Of a DNA stretch of 64,000 bases, positions 21,519 through 32,077 are shown in pieces (within the stretch, counting starts at the first letter, position 1; every line of letters begins with the position of its first letter). Origin of the DNA: Adiantum capillus-veneris (Eukaryota > Streptophyta > Polypodiopsida > Polypodiales > Pteridaceae). Both the position numbers and the translations under genes were made by a program. The stretch covers positions 56,245,209-56,309,208 of the forward strand of contig CM043971.1 in the NCBI GenBank assembly GCA_014529385.2. Direction: 5' to 3'. The notes beneath the pieces are model-generated. The model saw nothing but the letters and a program-made list of their open reading frames with translations. It was not told the origin of the DNA and searched no databases.

Positions 21519-22386
21519 AGTAAAATTCAATGGGAATTACAATGCCTGTGGGAGGTATGGTCATCAAGCTAAGAATTGCATAGTATTTAAGTGCGCAATG
21601 GCCAATACACCAACCTTAGCATGGACAGACACACCTCGAGTGCATGCATTGATGCCGACCCCACCTCTTGAACAAATGTCACAACACATGGTCCCTAGGG
21701 ACCAAAATGTTGTTCAAACAACACCCTTACTACCTCCAGTGCTAGGACCGCAACCACCACATCCGAGAATCACTTCTGTGAATCAGGTGGGTTGTGAGGC
21801 ATCTATTGCTTGTTTGGAAGGTTGTGAGGAAGATATAGACCCTAATATTGCCTATGGGATTGATGCGCTTGAAGAAAGTCCACAATACTACATGGAGGAC
21901 TATTGGGGACAAGTCAAACCTGTCTATCAAGTAGCTGCTCTTGCTGCAAGAGGCCAAAATATCAATTACACTGCTAAGAGACCCCCTCTTCAATGCTATG
22001 AGTGTGGAGGTCCCAATCGTGTAGCCGAGTGTCCTAGTAGGCTACAAAAGAACGCCACACTAATGCAAACCAATCAAGCGAGTGCATCTACAATGCCGAT
22101 ACTCATGTGTAATCGATGTGGCATAGATTATTTGATTGCCCAATGTCCAAATAATCCAAATGCACCGAAGATCACGTCATTAAACTTGATTGAGGTTACC
22201 GAGGAGCCATCACAATGTACACCTGTGGTACCAATAAATGTACTCACACGATCGATGCTCCAAAAACAAAATTATATTCTTGAGGAAAGAGAGACGTCAT
22301 CAATTGCCCAATCTCAAAAAAAGAAGAAAACACAAAGAAAGAGATTGCAAAAAGCAGCGAAGACTCCAATTCAAAGACCAACATAG
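21519..22386 (+). pseudogene. gag C-terminal part of family A element
   Basis: This continues the frame cut at 15480. Two further zinc knuckles appear, CYECGGPNRVAEC (about 21995) and CNRCGIDYLIAQC (about 22110). A basic tail (KKKKTQRKRLQKAAK) ends at a stop at 22384. Counting 15440, the Gag has three CCHC-like boxes in which the usual His is often replaced. Element C at 32570-32690 has the same paired CLECGITHLIPDC-like arrangement, so the families are related. Confidence 0.75.
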
Positions 22387-23116
22387 GGAATGGTGATGAC
22401 CCCGTATATATGAACAACGCTGAAGAGGATTCTGATTCAGGTGAAACCATGGAGACCAAAACGACCACTAAGATAGAAACCAAACAAGGAAGATCTTCAT
22501 GAGCCACAATGGCCAGGATCTAAGAAGAAGACATGAACTTATCCAAACCCTACAGAGGAGATCGAGCGAGTCAAGCAATTAAGGAGTTTGGTAGAAGATA
22601 CCCAAAGGGATCTAGAACCAACACCTAGCCAGATTCAGATTACAGACACAGTGTTCCCTACGCAACAACAACCTCACCAAATCCATAGACCCTTAGCCTT
22701 ACCTAGTGTCATCCAAGAAGAAAGTGACTGAAAGTCATGGGAAAGTGGGCATACTCACTTCTTGATGGAAAGAATGTTTACAGAGGAACTACCTGATCCT
22801 ATCGAAGAAATGGAGATCCCATCTTTCCCACGTCAAGGGACTGAAGCCCAAAAGGTGCCGTTAAACATTGCCAAATTGATGGATTTCATGTCTTCAGAAG
22901 TTAGAACCACCATCATGTCCAAACTATATAAAGACCCTGAGCTAGTCTCAGCTCTTTGAGCTTTCCTCAATGGAGAACTGAAGTTTGGGCTACCACAATT
23001 TGCACAGATGGATGGACCTAGGGAGATGGCAATAGAGGAGGAACACTTAGATCCACAACCCAACCTAGATGAGAACCTTATGGTAGAAATACCTATTAAC
23101 AAGTTGGGACAATACT
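22387..23116 (+). other. Linker between gag and protease of family A element
   Basis: Coding-like but broken. A frame at 22762-22959 reads FTEELPDPIEEMEIPSFP, after several stops. No known domain. Confidence 0.5.
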
Positions 23117-23884
23117 TTGAGGGTGATCAAATCCAATGCAACCATAACAATCACTACCAAGGGATTAACTGTGAAGGGAATCCTTGATGGTGGCACTGGG
23201 GTTAGCATTGTGACTAATAATTGCTGGGAAACTATGGGAAGACCTCACCTTGCGACCACAACCATAGTAGTGAAGATGGCCAATGGGTCTATTGTTAAAC
23301 CTATTGGGATGCTAGAAGATCTCAAGATCAAGGTCTTTGGACATAAAATAAGAATTACCTTCATTGTTATGGATTTCTCCAAGCGCACTATGGCATCGGA
23401 GATGATCTTAGGACGGCCTTTCATGAGGGAAGCAAAAATGGTGCATGACTGGTCTAAAAACCATGTCTACTTGCAGTTCAAAGATTTTGTCATTCGAGTG
23501 GATCTTGTAACTGGTCGAGCACATCCCCTAGGAAACAGGTTTATAATTGATCATAGATCTGACACCACAGTTCACTCGGTCCCATTGCAGTATTGTTACA
23601 CGTGTAAAGCGGACACCGATGTTGGGGAAGATTCTCCTTATATGGATGTGCTACCTGGGATGAATGAGTCGGACAATGTGGATTGGGTCCACCTAGCAGC
23701 AACCATAGACACTTGGGGAAACAGGGGGATGATCTGGGTAACACCTGAGGGGGATGAAATGCCACCACTCGTACCCTTAAATATGATGGAAGCAATGCAT
23801 ATAGCTTATGATGACCTGCAAGATGAAGGTCAAACCAGTAGCGTCTCATTAGACTATAGCCCACACGATTTGGGGTCACATTAA
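23117..23884 (+). pseudogene. Aspartic protease region of family A element
   Basis: KGILDGGTGVSIVTN marks the active site, with DGG in place of the usual DSG. MILGRPFMREAKMVHDW is the conserved end of the retropepsin fold, as in element C (IILGRPFM). An acidic linker of about 120 residues follows with no known domain. The frame is open for 255 residues and ends with TAA at 23882. Confidence 0.75.
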
Positions 23885-24489
23885 TCAATTGAAATTGACT
23901 ATGAGGACGAAAAATCTGAGTTAAATCTTAGTGCAAATGTGGGGACAAACCATTCAGGGCCCCTAGATGACAATCTATCCAAGGGAGCAGAAGACACAAG
24001 TAGCGAATCATCTAGTGACTCTTCACTAGAGATCGGCCGTAATCGAAAATTAGATAAGAAGAGTAAGAGATATAAGAGGTTTAATTATATAGGGACATGT
24101 GATGCTCATCGAAAGTTGGTAGATAAATGGGTTGAATACCTTCAAAGCGTTATGTGGTGTAGTCCACAACCCATTGACATCACAAAATTAGAGGCTACAG
24201 AGAAGCTAAAGTTGAGCCGTACCGTAAGGAGACGACAAAATTGAGTGTAAGCTCAACAACAAAAGGAGTCGAAAGTGAAATCATAGTCCATAGAACAACA
24301 AGACCCCACAGACTTACACCACCTGAACATTTCAAATCCTATACCACAAAGGAAGGTAAGGTTATGTATACAAAGGCTCAAAGAAAACCTATCGATGGGA
24401 GCAATGGATTCTATGATGGTCCAACTATAGTTAAGGAAATAGAGTTAGTAGACCCAGGAGAAGAGTCCAAAACTTTTTTCATTGCCAAG
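23885..24489 (+). other. Protease-RT linker of family A element
   Basis: Two short open frames (23939-24241, 24241-24492) read as acidic then basic sequence (RNRKLDKKSKRYKRFNYIGT) and PEHFKSYTTKEGKVMYTKAQ. They lead towards the RT, with no recognised domain. Confidence 0.45.
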
Positions 24490-25954
24490 ATCTGATAGAG
24501 ACCGAAGACTGTGTACTTAGAGAACTTCTCAAGGTATTCAAGGATATATTTACTTGGATATATCATGATATGAAAGGTGTTCCACCTTCTGTGGTCCAAT
24601 ACACAACCCCCATGAATAGGATGGCTAAACCAGTTCAACAACGACCCTACCCAATGAATCCTTAATACGCAAAGATCGTTCAAGAAGAGATTGAAAAGCT
24701 TGTGAAATGCGGATTCATATACCCTATTGAGCACTCAGAATGGGTGTCTCCAATAGTGATTGTGCCAAAAAAGAATGGGAAACTCAGAGTGTGCGTGGAT
24801 CTCAAGAAGATCAATACTGCCACTAGGAGGGACCATTACCCCATGCCATATTCAGAACATGTGCTTGAAAGAGTTGCAGGGAAGGAATCTTATAGCTTTT
24901 TAGATGGGTACTTTGGTTACAATCAAATCACAATTATGCTAGAGGACCAAGCTAAAACAACCTTTATTACCAAATTTGGAGTGTTCGCATTTCGTGTTAT
25001 GGCTTTTGGCTTAACCAATGCCCCTGCTACCTTTTAAAGATTAATAAACACCGCTTTTAGAGAATATTTGAGGGAGTTTTGCAAAGTTTTTTTAGATGAC
25101 CTTTGTGTTTATTCCTCTTGGAAAGAACATCTATCATGCTTACGAAAAATATTTGAGAAGTGCAGATTGTATCGTATCTCCTTAAACCCTTTTAAATGCC
25201 AATTTTGGGTTAAACATGGAGTCATTTTAGGGCATATAGTGTCCAAAAATGGGATTTTCATAGATGAGAGCAAAATTAAAGCCATTGCTGAATTGCCACC
25301 ACCTACAAACTATAAAGGAGTGCCCGATTGGAATGTAATTTTCCATGTGCATATTGATACATCGAACTTTGCTATTGGGTGTGTTCTAACTCAACCGAGA
25401 GAACATAAACTGGACTACCCCATAAGCTTTGCAAGTCGTCAATTTAATGATGTCGAGAGAAACTACACCACTATAGAGTGAGAAGGTTTAGATATGATTT
25501 ATGCAGTGAAGAAATTTCGCTACTACCTTCTGGCCAACAAGTTTGTTTTCTATGTTGATCATCAAGCTTTGTTGTATCTAGTAAATAAACCTTGTTCCAC
25601 ATGAAGAATTTCATGATGGTTGTTAATTCTCCTTGAGTTTGATTTTACCGTTGTGGTGAGACCGGGTAAAAGACATGTCATGTCAAATCATTTGTCTTGC
25701 ATACCCAATGGTGAAGCCCCTACTGGAGTCGATGATGAGTTGCCCGATACTTCTCTATTCCTAGTTGAAACCATACCTGAATGGAGTGAGAAAATTGTGA
25801 ACTTTCTAGTTAATGGTTTTCCACCCAAAGAGCTTCGTAAGGACATAGCTCGAAAACTGTTAAAAGAATGTGAACCTTACTCTCTCATTGCAGGAACTCT
25901 CTACAAGCTAGGGAAGGATGATATTCTTAGACGTTGTGCCCGTGGAATATTGGT
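24490..25954 (+). pseudogene. Reverse transcriptase and RNase H of family A element
   Basis: The RT shows [52 protein letters not shown] and the catalytic FLDDLCVYSS. After IAELPPPTNYK about 100 residues are deleted, and RNase H begins directly (HVHIDTSNFAIGCVL, YPISFASRQFNDVERNY). Stops occur at about 24664, 25036, 25480 and 25600. The last recognisable text, YSLIAGTLYKLGKDDILRRC, is the region before integrase; integrase itself is absent. Confidence 0.85.
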
Positions 25955-26225
25955 AAGGCTGCCAGACCGGCCTCAACAGGGATCCAAAGGAGGGAAAATA
26001 GGGATACAAAGGGAGAGAGTCTGCAAAAGAGCAATGTGCTTCAATGGGGCTTATTAGACCTAAGGTTCAACTCCATTAAGACTTCCATAGGCTAAGGTTC
26101 CATAAATTAACTAATAAGTCCAATGGCCAAAGGTGGAAAATTTTGGATGGTTATGGGAAGACTAAAACATTTTCCCACATCTCTAGGAAGGAGGGGGCGA
26201 GCCCTAATGGTAGGGGATAAGAGAG

Positions 26226-26227
<2 letters not shown>

Positions 26228-26320
<93 letters not shown>
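26228..26320. repeat. (AC)n microsatellite, about 93 bp
   Basis: Uninterrupted AC array inside the LTR fragment. The element D LTR has only short ACACAC and CACTCAC stretches here. Confidence 0.97.
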
Positions 26321-26321
<1 letters not shown>

Positions 26322-26786
26322 GCTCTCTCCAAAGGGAAGAATGGACACATGGAAAGCTCCTAGCCCAGTTGCCCTCAATCTCCCCTCAAATCCTATTGGA
26401 TGGCCAATTAGGCTAGAGTAAAATTAGTCTAATCACTTTAAAAATGCTTGATAAAAGAACTAATAAAAATTAAGCTCCCTAGAAGACTATTAAATAGTCT
26501 ACCAAGGGGTCCAATGAGCATCCAACAGCCCAATGGCTTGCTTGATTCCTATTGGCCAGAAGACTAAAAGGTCCAATGAGAGTTTAAATAAATTATTTAA
26601 TTAGCTAAAGCTCTCACAAAAGGGGAAAGGGGGACACATGTCACAAGGCTATCAATTATGCTTCTTAATTGCTATTGGCTAAGCCCTGCAAGAACCAATG
26701 GGAAGCCAGCAAGAGCAAAAAGCAATAGGGGTCGACCAAGTAGAGAGAGAGAGAGAGAGTTGGCATTTTTAGTCTAACTCACTTTG

Positions 26787-26789
<3 letters not shown>

Positions 26790-26835
<46 letters not shown>
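26790..26835. repeat. (AC)n microsatellite, about 46 bp
   Basis: Uninterrupted AC array, preceded at 26740-26759 by a short GA run. Confidence 0.97.
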
Positions 26836-26837
<2 letters not shown>

Positions 26838-27499
26838 TTATGTGTTGCACAAGAACTCCATCTCCTTCTCCAAGCACTGAGAAGTAGAGGCCTACACAAA
26901 CAATTGGCTATGGAATGCAAATCCAACTAAGAGCCAAGCTTCAATGACATGCTCATCTCCTCTACCATGCTAATTACTAAGCTAAGCTATGCTATTAGAG
27001 CAATTATGTGAGGAGAATACTTATTTCTCATAAGATACATCTTCTTCCTCTCAATCTTTCCTCATTCCCTGCTAGCTCTCACCATTTTTGAAGGTGTGTG
27101 AGGTCTTGGGACTGAGGCTAGGGACACTAGGTGTGTTTTTCAAGCATAATTTGGTGCATGAAGCTTACATCTTCATTGCACCAAAGATTTTTGTCAAGGA
27201 ACACAAAGATTGTATTGTACAAAAGTCTCCTTTGATGGGAGAAACTATAATACAAAGCCTTTTTGGAGGGGCCCCCGCCTCCATGTAAATCCGGTCCTCA
27301 ACTATTGTCAATTGTTCTATTTCTCTCTCTTTTCAAGTATTGTCTATGCTAAACTAGCTAGGTGTAAATTGCTATGTTGCTTTCTCAAACTAAGTACTCT
27401 CTCTATGCTCATTAGGAACTTGTTCTTAATGAAATGCTCACTATGTTATCAATTTTCGCTACACACAAGTTACTAGTGCATTAAATGTTACCGATTACA

Positions 27500-27546
27500 A
27501 AGTGAGAATTTAGAATATATAAAGGGAAAATGTGAGCATGACAAGG
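27500..27546 (+). mobile_element. Chromovirus remnant, left part (target of element C)
   Basis: Translates as SEFRIYKGKCEHDK, matching SEFLDSLKGKYEQDD of the chromovirus at 17330-17380. Its last five bases, CAAGG, are duplicated at 38706-38710. The frame continues there as KDKVWSHVKM. Confidence 0.7.
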
Positions 27547-28500
27547 TGTTGACCGCTGGGTCAACAACACAACATAACTCAAGTTTCGTACCAAAGTCTT
27601 ATCTTTTGCGAGTTATGAAATGCTGCGGATTATGGCTATAAACGTCATTTGTAATGAGTAGTTATTCTAGTTTCAGAAGCCGGGGTGCAATGGCACTTCC
27701 CGATTGTAAATACAAAGCCATTTGACCCTTTCAACCCCATTTTTGGTTAAACCTAAGGTAGCCTTAGTATATAAGGTACCTAGGTCATTTTGTAAAGAAG
27801 ACTTTATCATAATCAAACTTAGCGCTGCCGTCTACTGTGTGTGTGAGAGAAAGAAAGTGAGTGTGAGCTTCATCCTCCCGCTACGCCCGGCTCGCTCAAC
27901 ACATTGGAGATCCGAGTGCACCATTGCGGTAGGCTCGAGGAGAGCTACGCGACAACGCCAAGCATTCCACGTGAGACGAAGCGCACACACCGACGCATCT
28001 ACGAGCTATTTGTGGCCGTAAGTGTATCAAACGATGTCTGTTTTCTGCGTGCTAGTAGTCTATAGAATCGTGGCGACATAAGCTACGCATAGGTACTCAT
28101 AATTTTCAGTTTCGGGCACTTTCAAAATTTTGCTCTGTCATCCTACGCGTTTTCCGCAGACGGGTTTAGAGCGAGGGTTTTGAGTGTAGAAGCTTAGGGA
28201 CAGGCGTATCCTAGTGAGGGGATGATGTTCCTTAAGTTTCGTACGAATCTGGCATGATTAGGTGAGTTACCTTCCGTATGTGTGTATGTGGCTAGGTGGT
28301 GTAGTTGAGAGCATTGAGGTTCTTGATTGTGGTTTAGTTGGCCTTCCAGAGTGTTGTATGTGTAGGATGGTCTCAGCTTGACAAGCTAAAGAGATTTCCT
28401 CCGTGTGCCTATCGTGTCATCTGTGTCCTCGATTGACATTATGTTGATCTAGGTAGTGTTTGCATGCACTTCATGGGTGTGTGACACTTCCCGTCCAACC
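27547..28500 (+). mobile_element. 5' LTR of element C
   Basis: It starts TGTTGACCGCTGGGTCAACA, which contains a 7-bp inverted repeat (GTTGACC / GGTCAAC). A TATA box TATATAAG lies at about 27768. The last base is C where the 3' LTR has A. CATCCTACGCGT at 28139-28150 equals half of the leader palindrome. Confidence 0.92.
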
Positions 28501-28501
28501 T

Positions 28502-28519
28502 TGGCGCCGCTGCCGGGGA
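28502..28519 (+). other. Primer-binding site of element C
   Basis: TGGCGCCGCTGCCGGGGA, one base after the LTR. It is the tRNA-Asp-type PBS typical of Athila/Tat-group elements. Confidence 0.9.
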
Positions 28520-30918
28520 CACAAAGACCTAAGTAGGTTTCCTACTAACACTCGTGTGATGGTTGCTTGATTTAGTTTCGGCTAAAGAAAGCGTTTTTCT
28601 TAAGTGGATCCGGAAGAGGATATTCCGTGATCAAGTGGATAGCCAAGAAGCGTGTGTCTTGCCGAGGGTTTGCGACTAGATAGGTTTAGTTAGGATCGGT
28701 GGATTAGAGTAGTTGTTGGTGGTCGAGTGATTTGTGAGGTGATAAAAGCGTTTACTAGTCCGTGTGTGACAGTGAAGCGTTTTTCTACTCATAGATGCAA
28801 AACCCCATATGATTTGTAGGAGTAGCTTTAGGTAAGCGATCCGATTCTGATCTAGAGCTATTCATCACTGAATTATTTGCTAAAGTACTTGATTGCATTG
28901 AAATCACTGAAAAGTGTGCTTTTGAGGGTAAAAATGCATTAAACAAGCTTTTGTGGATATTTTAGTATGATTGACTGATGCTGTGCATATAAAAGAGCAT
29001 TTGTAAGGGTTATGTGAAGAAAACCTGCAATTGTGTAAACATAGACATCCTACGCGTAGGATGTCTCAAGGGGGTTCTGGAGACCAAATTTGAAAATTCT
29101 GACTGCACCAGTGGGTTCAGAGGGTAGGTTTTACCCTATTTTCATATTGACTTGGGTGTTTTTCCCTATTTTTGTTGACCAAAAGCCAAAAGGCGGAGTC
29201 AGAAAACGTAAAATTTCAGAAAAGGCTTAAATTGAGTGATTTTTGCATGTTTATGCAATTGTGAAGCATACTTGCACTTGTTGAGAGCATAAGGAAGCAT
29301 CAGGGACACTTCAGTCTCAAAAAATAAGCAGTAGACATCCTACGCGTAGGATGTCTACAGGGTGATCTGGGCATTTTTTTGAAAATCCGAGGTTACCAGT
29401 GTGTTTAGAAGGTAGGTTTTACCCTATTTTCACCTGGAAAGTGGAAATTTGACAAAATTTTGACAGATCAAGACCAAAAGACGAAAATTGCCAGACATCC
29501 TACCCAAATTGTGCCAAGGCATATTTTTTGAGACGAAACCATAGGGTGACTTCATGTGCATGTTATACATGATGTTTTGAGTGCATGTGAGAGTTTTAAG
29601 CTCATTTGGGTGAGAAAATTGGGTTTTAAGCAGACTTTAGTATTTTTGACTGAAAAAGGCAAGAACAGCTAGTTTGGGGTCTTTTGACATCCAAATTAAA
29701 ATCTAAGCATACCACTGGGTTACTGACATCAAGGGGAAGCTGTGGGACAAGTCTGGGGTCAAACAGGCCAAAAAGACATCCTACGCGTAGGATGTCTTAT
29801 GTGTGATTTTGCACTCTAAACAAAATTCTGAGCATACCACAGTGATCAGCACCTTAAGGAGAGTCTGTGACTCAAATTTGGGGCAAATCTGAGCAGTTAG
29901 ACATCCTACGCGTAGGATGTCTACTGCATAATTCTGAAACCAAAATTCTACTTTGACCATACCATGCTGTTGTATAGCCTTAGGCAAGCCTCCTAGTCAA
30001 TTTTGGTCCAATTTGGAGTTGATTTGACTTAGGAATTCATCAGAACGGACATCAAGCTTCTGGAACAAATTCTTGATCATTTGACCAACCTATAGGTGTC
30101 AGAGTCAAAAAGTAAAAATAGCTGTGAGTTTAGCACATCAAGGGGAAGCTACAGTGCAAGTTTGGACAAAATATGAGCAGTTAGACATCCTACGCGTAGT
30201 ATGTCTCCAGCTTGATTTAGGACTCCAAACCAACCTATGAGCACACCACTATGATCAGCACATCAAGGAGAAGCTGGGGTGAAAATTTCAAGTCATACTG
30301 AGCAAAAAGACATCCTACGCATAGGATGTCTCAAGGCCATTTTTAAATCCAAATGAAAATCTGAGCATACCATTGTGTTGCTGGACTCAAGGGGAGTCTC
30401 TGGACCAAATTTTGTTAAATTCTGAGCAAAAAGACATCCTACGCGTAGGATGTCTCCAAGCCAGTTTTAGGGTCCAACTGTACTTTTGACCACACAGAAG
30501 TGTTCACAGTGTCACAGAGATCCCAAATCTTTTTTCAAAATTGAATTTGGACTCATTTTGACCATTCTAAACTGCAATTCATTGTTTCGGCCATAACTTT
30601 CACAAATGGTATCGGATCGGAAAAGTTTTTATATCAAAACGTAGCCTGAGAGCGGCTCTACAGATCTTAGAGCAAAACTTGAACATTGAACTAAATGTAT
30701 GCCAATGGCAATCATCTAGTTCAACTTTGAAAAAAAAAATCGTTTGAGGCCTCAAAATTCATCCGGAACTCAGGGGTGTCTGAAAGCGACAATTTGCGAG
30801 AATTGTGACAAAACAGTTGCGGTTTTGGACATAGTTTCGACTTTTCCCTAACCAAAGCACTTGAACATAGTGGACTAAGTCTACTTGTATTAAGCAAAAG
30901 CTCTTAAACCCAGAAATC
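28520..30918 (+). other. Leader of element C, non-coding
   Basis: 2.4 kb between PBS and gag with no long open frame. The second half is made of diverged tandem units headed by a 24-bp palindrome. Recurrent phrases include ACCACTGTGTT, CATCAAGGGGAAGCTG and AAATCTGAGCA. Confidence 0.8.
29043..30455 (+). repeat. Seven 24-bp palindromes in diverged tandem units
   Basis: Each site is AGACATCCTACG followed by its exact reverse complement. Perfect copies start at 29043, 29333, 29774, 29899 and 30432; copies with one change start at 30183 and 30308. A half site lies at 29493. Intervals are 290, 441, 125, 284, 125 and 124 bp, so a unit near 125 bp is likely, with some palindromes lost. Sequence between sites is only loosely conserved, while the palindromes are nearly perfect. 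The centre is an MluI-type ACGCGT. Function unknown. Confidence 0.95.
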
Positions 30919-31962
30919 ATGTCTACCCTAGATTCAAACGCAGCTTACACAAGCTTGGAGGTCCCGACGATACAGGAATATCCTCCCACAATGGATCTTC
31001 CAAACTTGCAATTGATAAAGATCCATCATGTTGAGAGAATTTGGATGATTGGTCATGAGAGTGAAGGACTATATAGATACATTGACGACAATGAGGTCAA
31101 TCTTTATAGGTGCTCAGATCCATACCTAGAAGAGATAACGGATTACAAGCTCTTATATGTCTACACATACGGAGTCGACTGTCAATGGAGATCTATAGTT
31201 GTCAATGCACAAATCCACAGACTGTACTAGAAAGAGGTGGATATTTGGTCAATGAAGGACCACATGCCTCTACCAAACACGAGAATTCCTATAGGAATTC
31301 CAAGAAGAGAGCCACCAGAATTTCCTTCAAGAGCGATAACGAGAGAAGGATTGGGAGAGTCTCTGGTTAGACTTGTAGACAATCGACGAGTTAGACCATC
31401 CCAAGTCCAGAAATGGGTAAATAGAAAATACTCCGGAGATAAAGATCCGAGAGATCACGTAATGGCTTTTAGAAGAGTGATTAGAGCAGAGGAAGTTTCA
31501 GATTTTGTGACACAGTTTGCAGGATTTGGATTGACTCTAGAAGATGATGCAGCTACATGGTTCGACTCGGTGGAAAAATGGGATTTTGAGACCCTAGATG
31601 AGTTGTTTGAGGATTTTATTGCAGAATTCTCGCCAAAAGGCATTGCTCACAACACGGTCTCGCAAATCCATAGATTCAAACAGAAAGAGGATGAATCAGT
31701 ACGCAAAGCATCATTACGGCTCAAGAGATATGTTAAGCTCTGTCCGAGAGCGGAATTACCTACGCAAGCACGACTGATGCTGATCTTTATCCAGGGAATG
31801 AGACATGCGGGCCTTCAGAAGGATCTGCATATGATAAGGAGGATGACGTTAAACGAGTTGATCAAAGAAGCTCTTTATCTAGTGGATAATTGTGAGGCAT
31901 ACAAAGAAAAGGACTTAAAGAGTCAAGGAGATGACACATCCTCTCAGCACAATGTTTCATAG
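30919..31962 (+). pseudogene. gag of element C
   Basis: ATG at 30919. A TAG at 31228 interrupts the frame, which continues as KEVDIWSMKDH. The Gag core lies at about 31400-31900: KDPRDHVMAFRRVIRAEEVS, AATWFDSVEKWDFETLDELF and FIQGMRHAGLQKDLHM. This is the classic plant Ty3 Gag pattern that builds the virus-like particle. A TAG at 31960 and a frameshift before 32078 separate it from the next part. The frame is otherwise long and clean, so decay is recent. Confidence 0.85.
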
Positions 31963-32077
31963 ATAAGTGAGTCCATTGCCAAGCCAACTGCACGTATTGA
32001 TCAAGAAAATCTTATCGACGACTTGGTCAAGAGGTTGATTCCTCTTGTAAGGTCTGATTCGGGAGAGCCGAAGTGGT

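Larger units (their letters stand above)
11445..25960 (+). mobile_element. Family A Athila/Tat-like Ty3 element, interrupted and truncated
   Basis: The order is 5' LTR, tRNA-Asp-type PBS, leader, gag (13075-15480 and 21519-22386), protease (23117-23884), then RT and RNase H (24490-25954). A chromovirus is inserted in gag. The RT catalytic box FLDDLCVYSS and the PBS place it near the Athila/Tat branch. Integrase and 3' LTR are missing: homology ends near 25955, where an LTR fragment of another family begins. At least eight stops or frameshifts make it dead. The same family provides the fragments at 2228-4975 and 8777-9561. Confidence 0.8.
25960..27499 (+). mobile_element. LTR fragment of the element D family
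   Basis: It matches the 56890-58419 LTR in patches: GAGCAA...CCTAAGGTT near 26031, GGGGGCGAGCCCT near 26193, TTGGCTATGGAATGCAAATC near 26903, GAGGTCTTGGGACTGAGGCT near 27099, and AAATCCGGTCCTCAACT near 27286. The end GATTACA (27499) corresponds to CATTACA at 58419. The first 110 bp or so are missing, and the left edge abuts the RNase H end of the family A element. Two AC arrays are specific to this copy. Confidence 0.75.

Noticed and set aside
26107-26416. Frames of Cys-Val or Thr-His repeats
   Set aside because: Translations of the (AC)n array inside an LTR fragment.
29043-30455. CRISPR-like array
   Set aside because: Palindromic repeats recur, but spacing is irregular (124-441 bp), spacers resemble each other, and the context is a plant LTR element.
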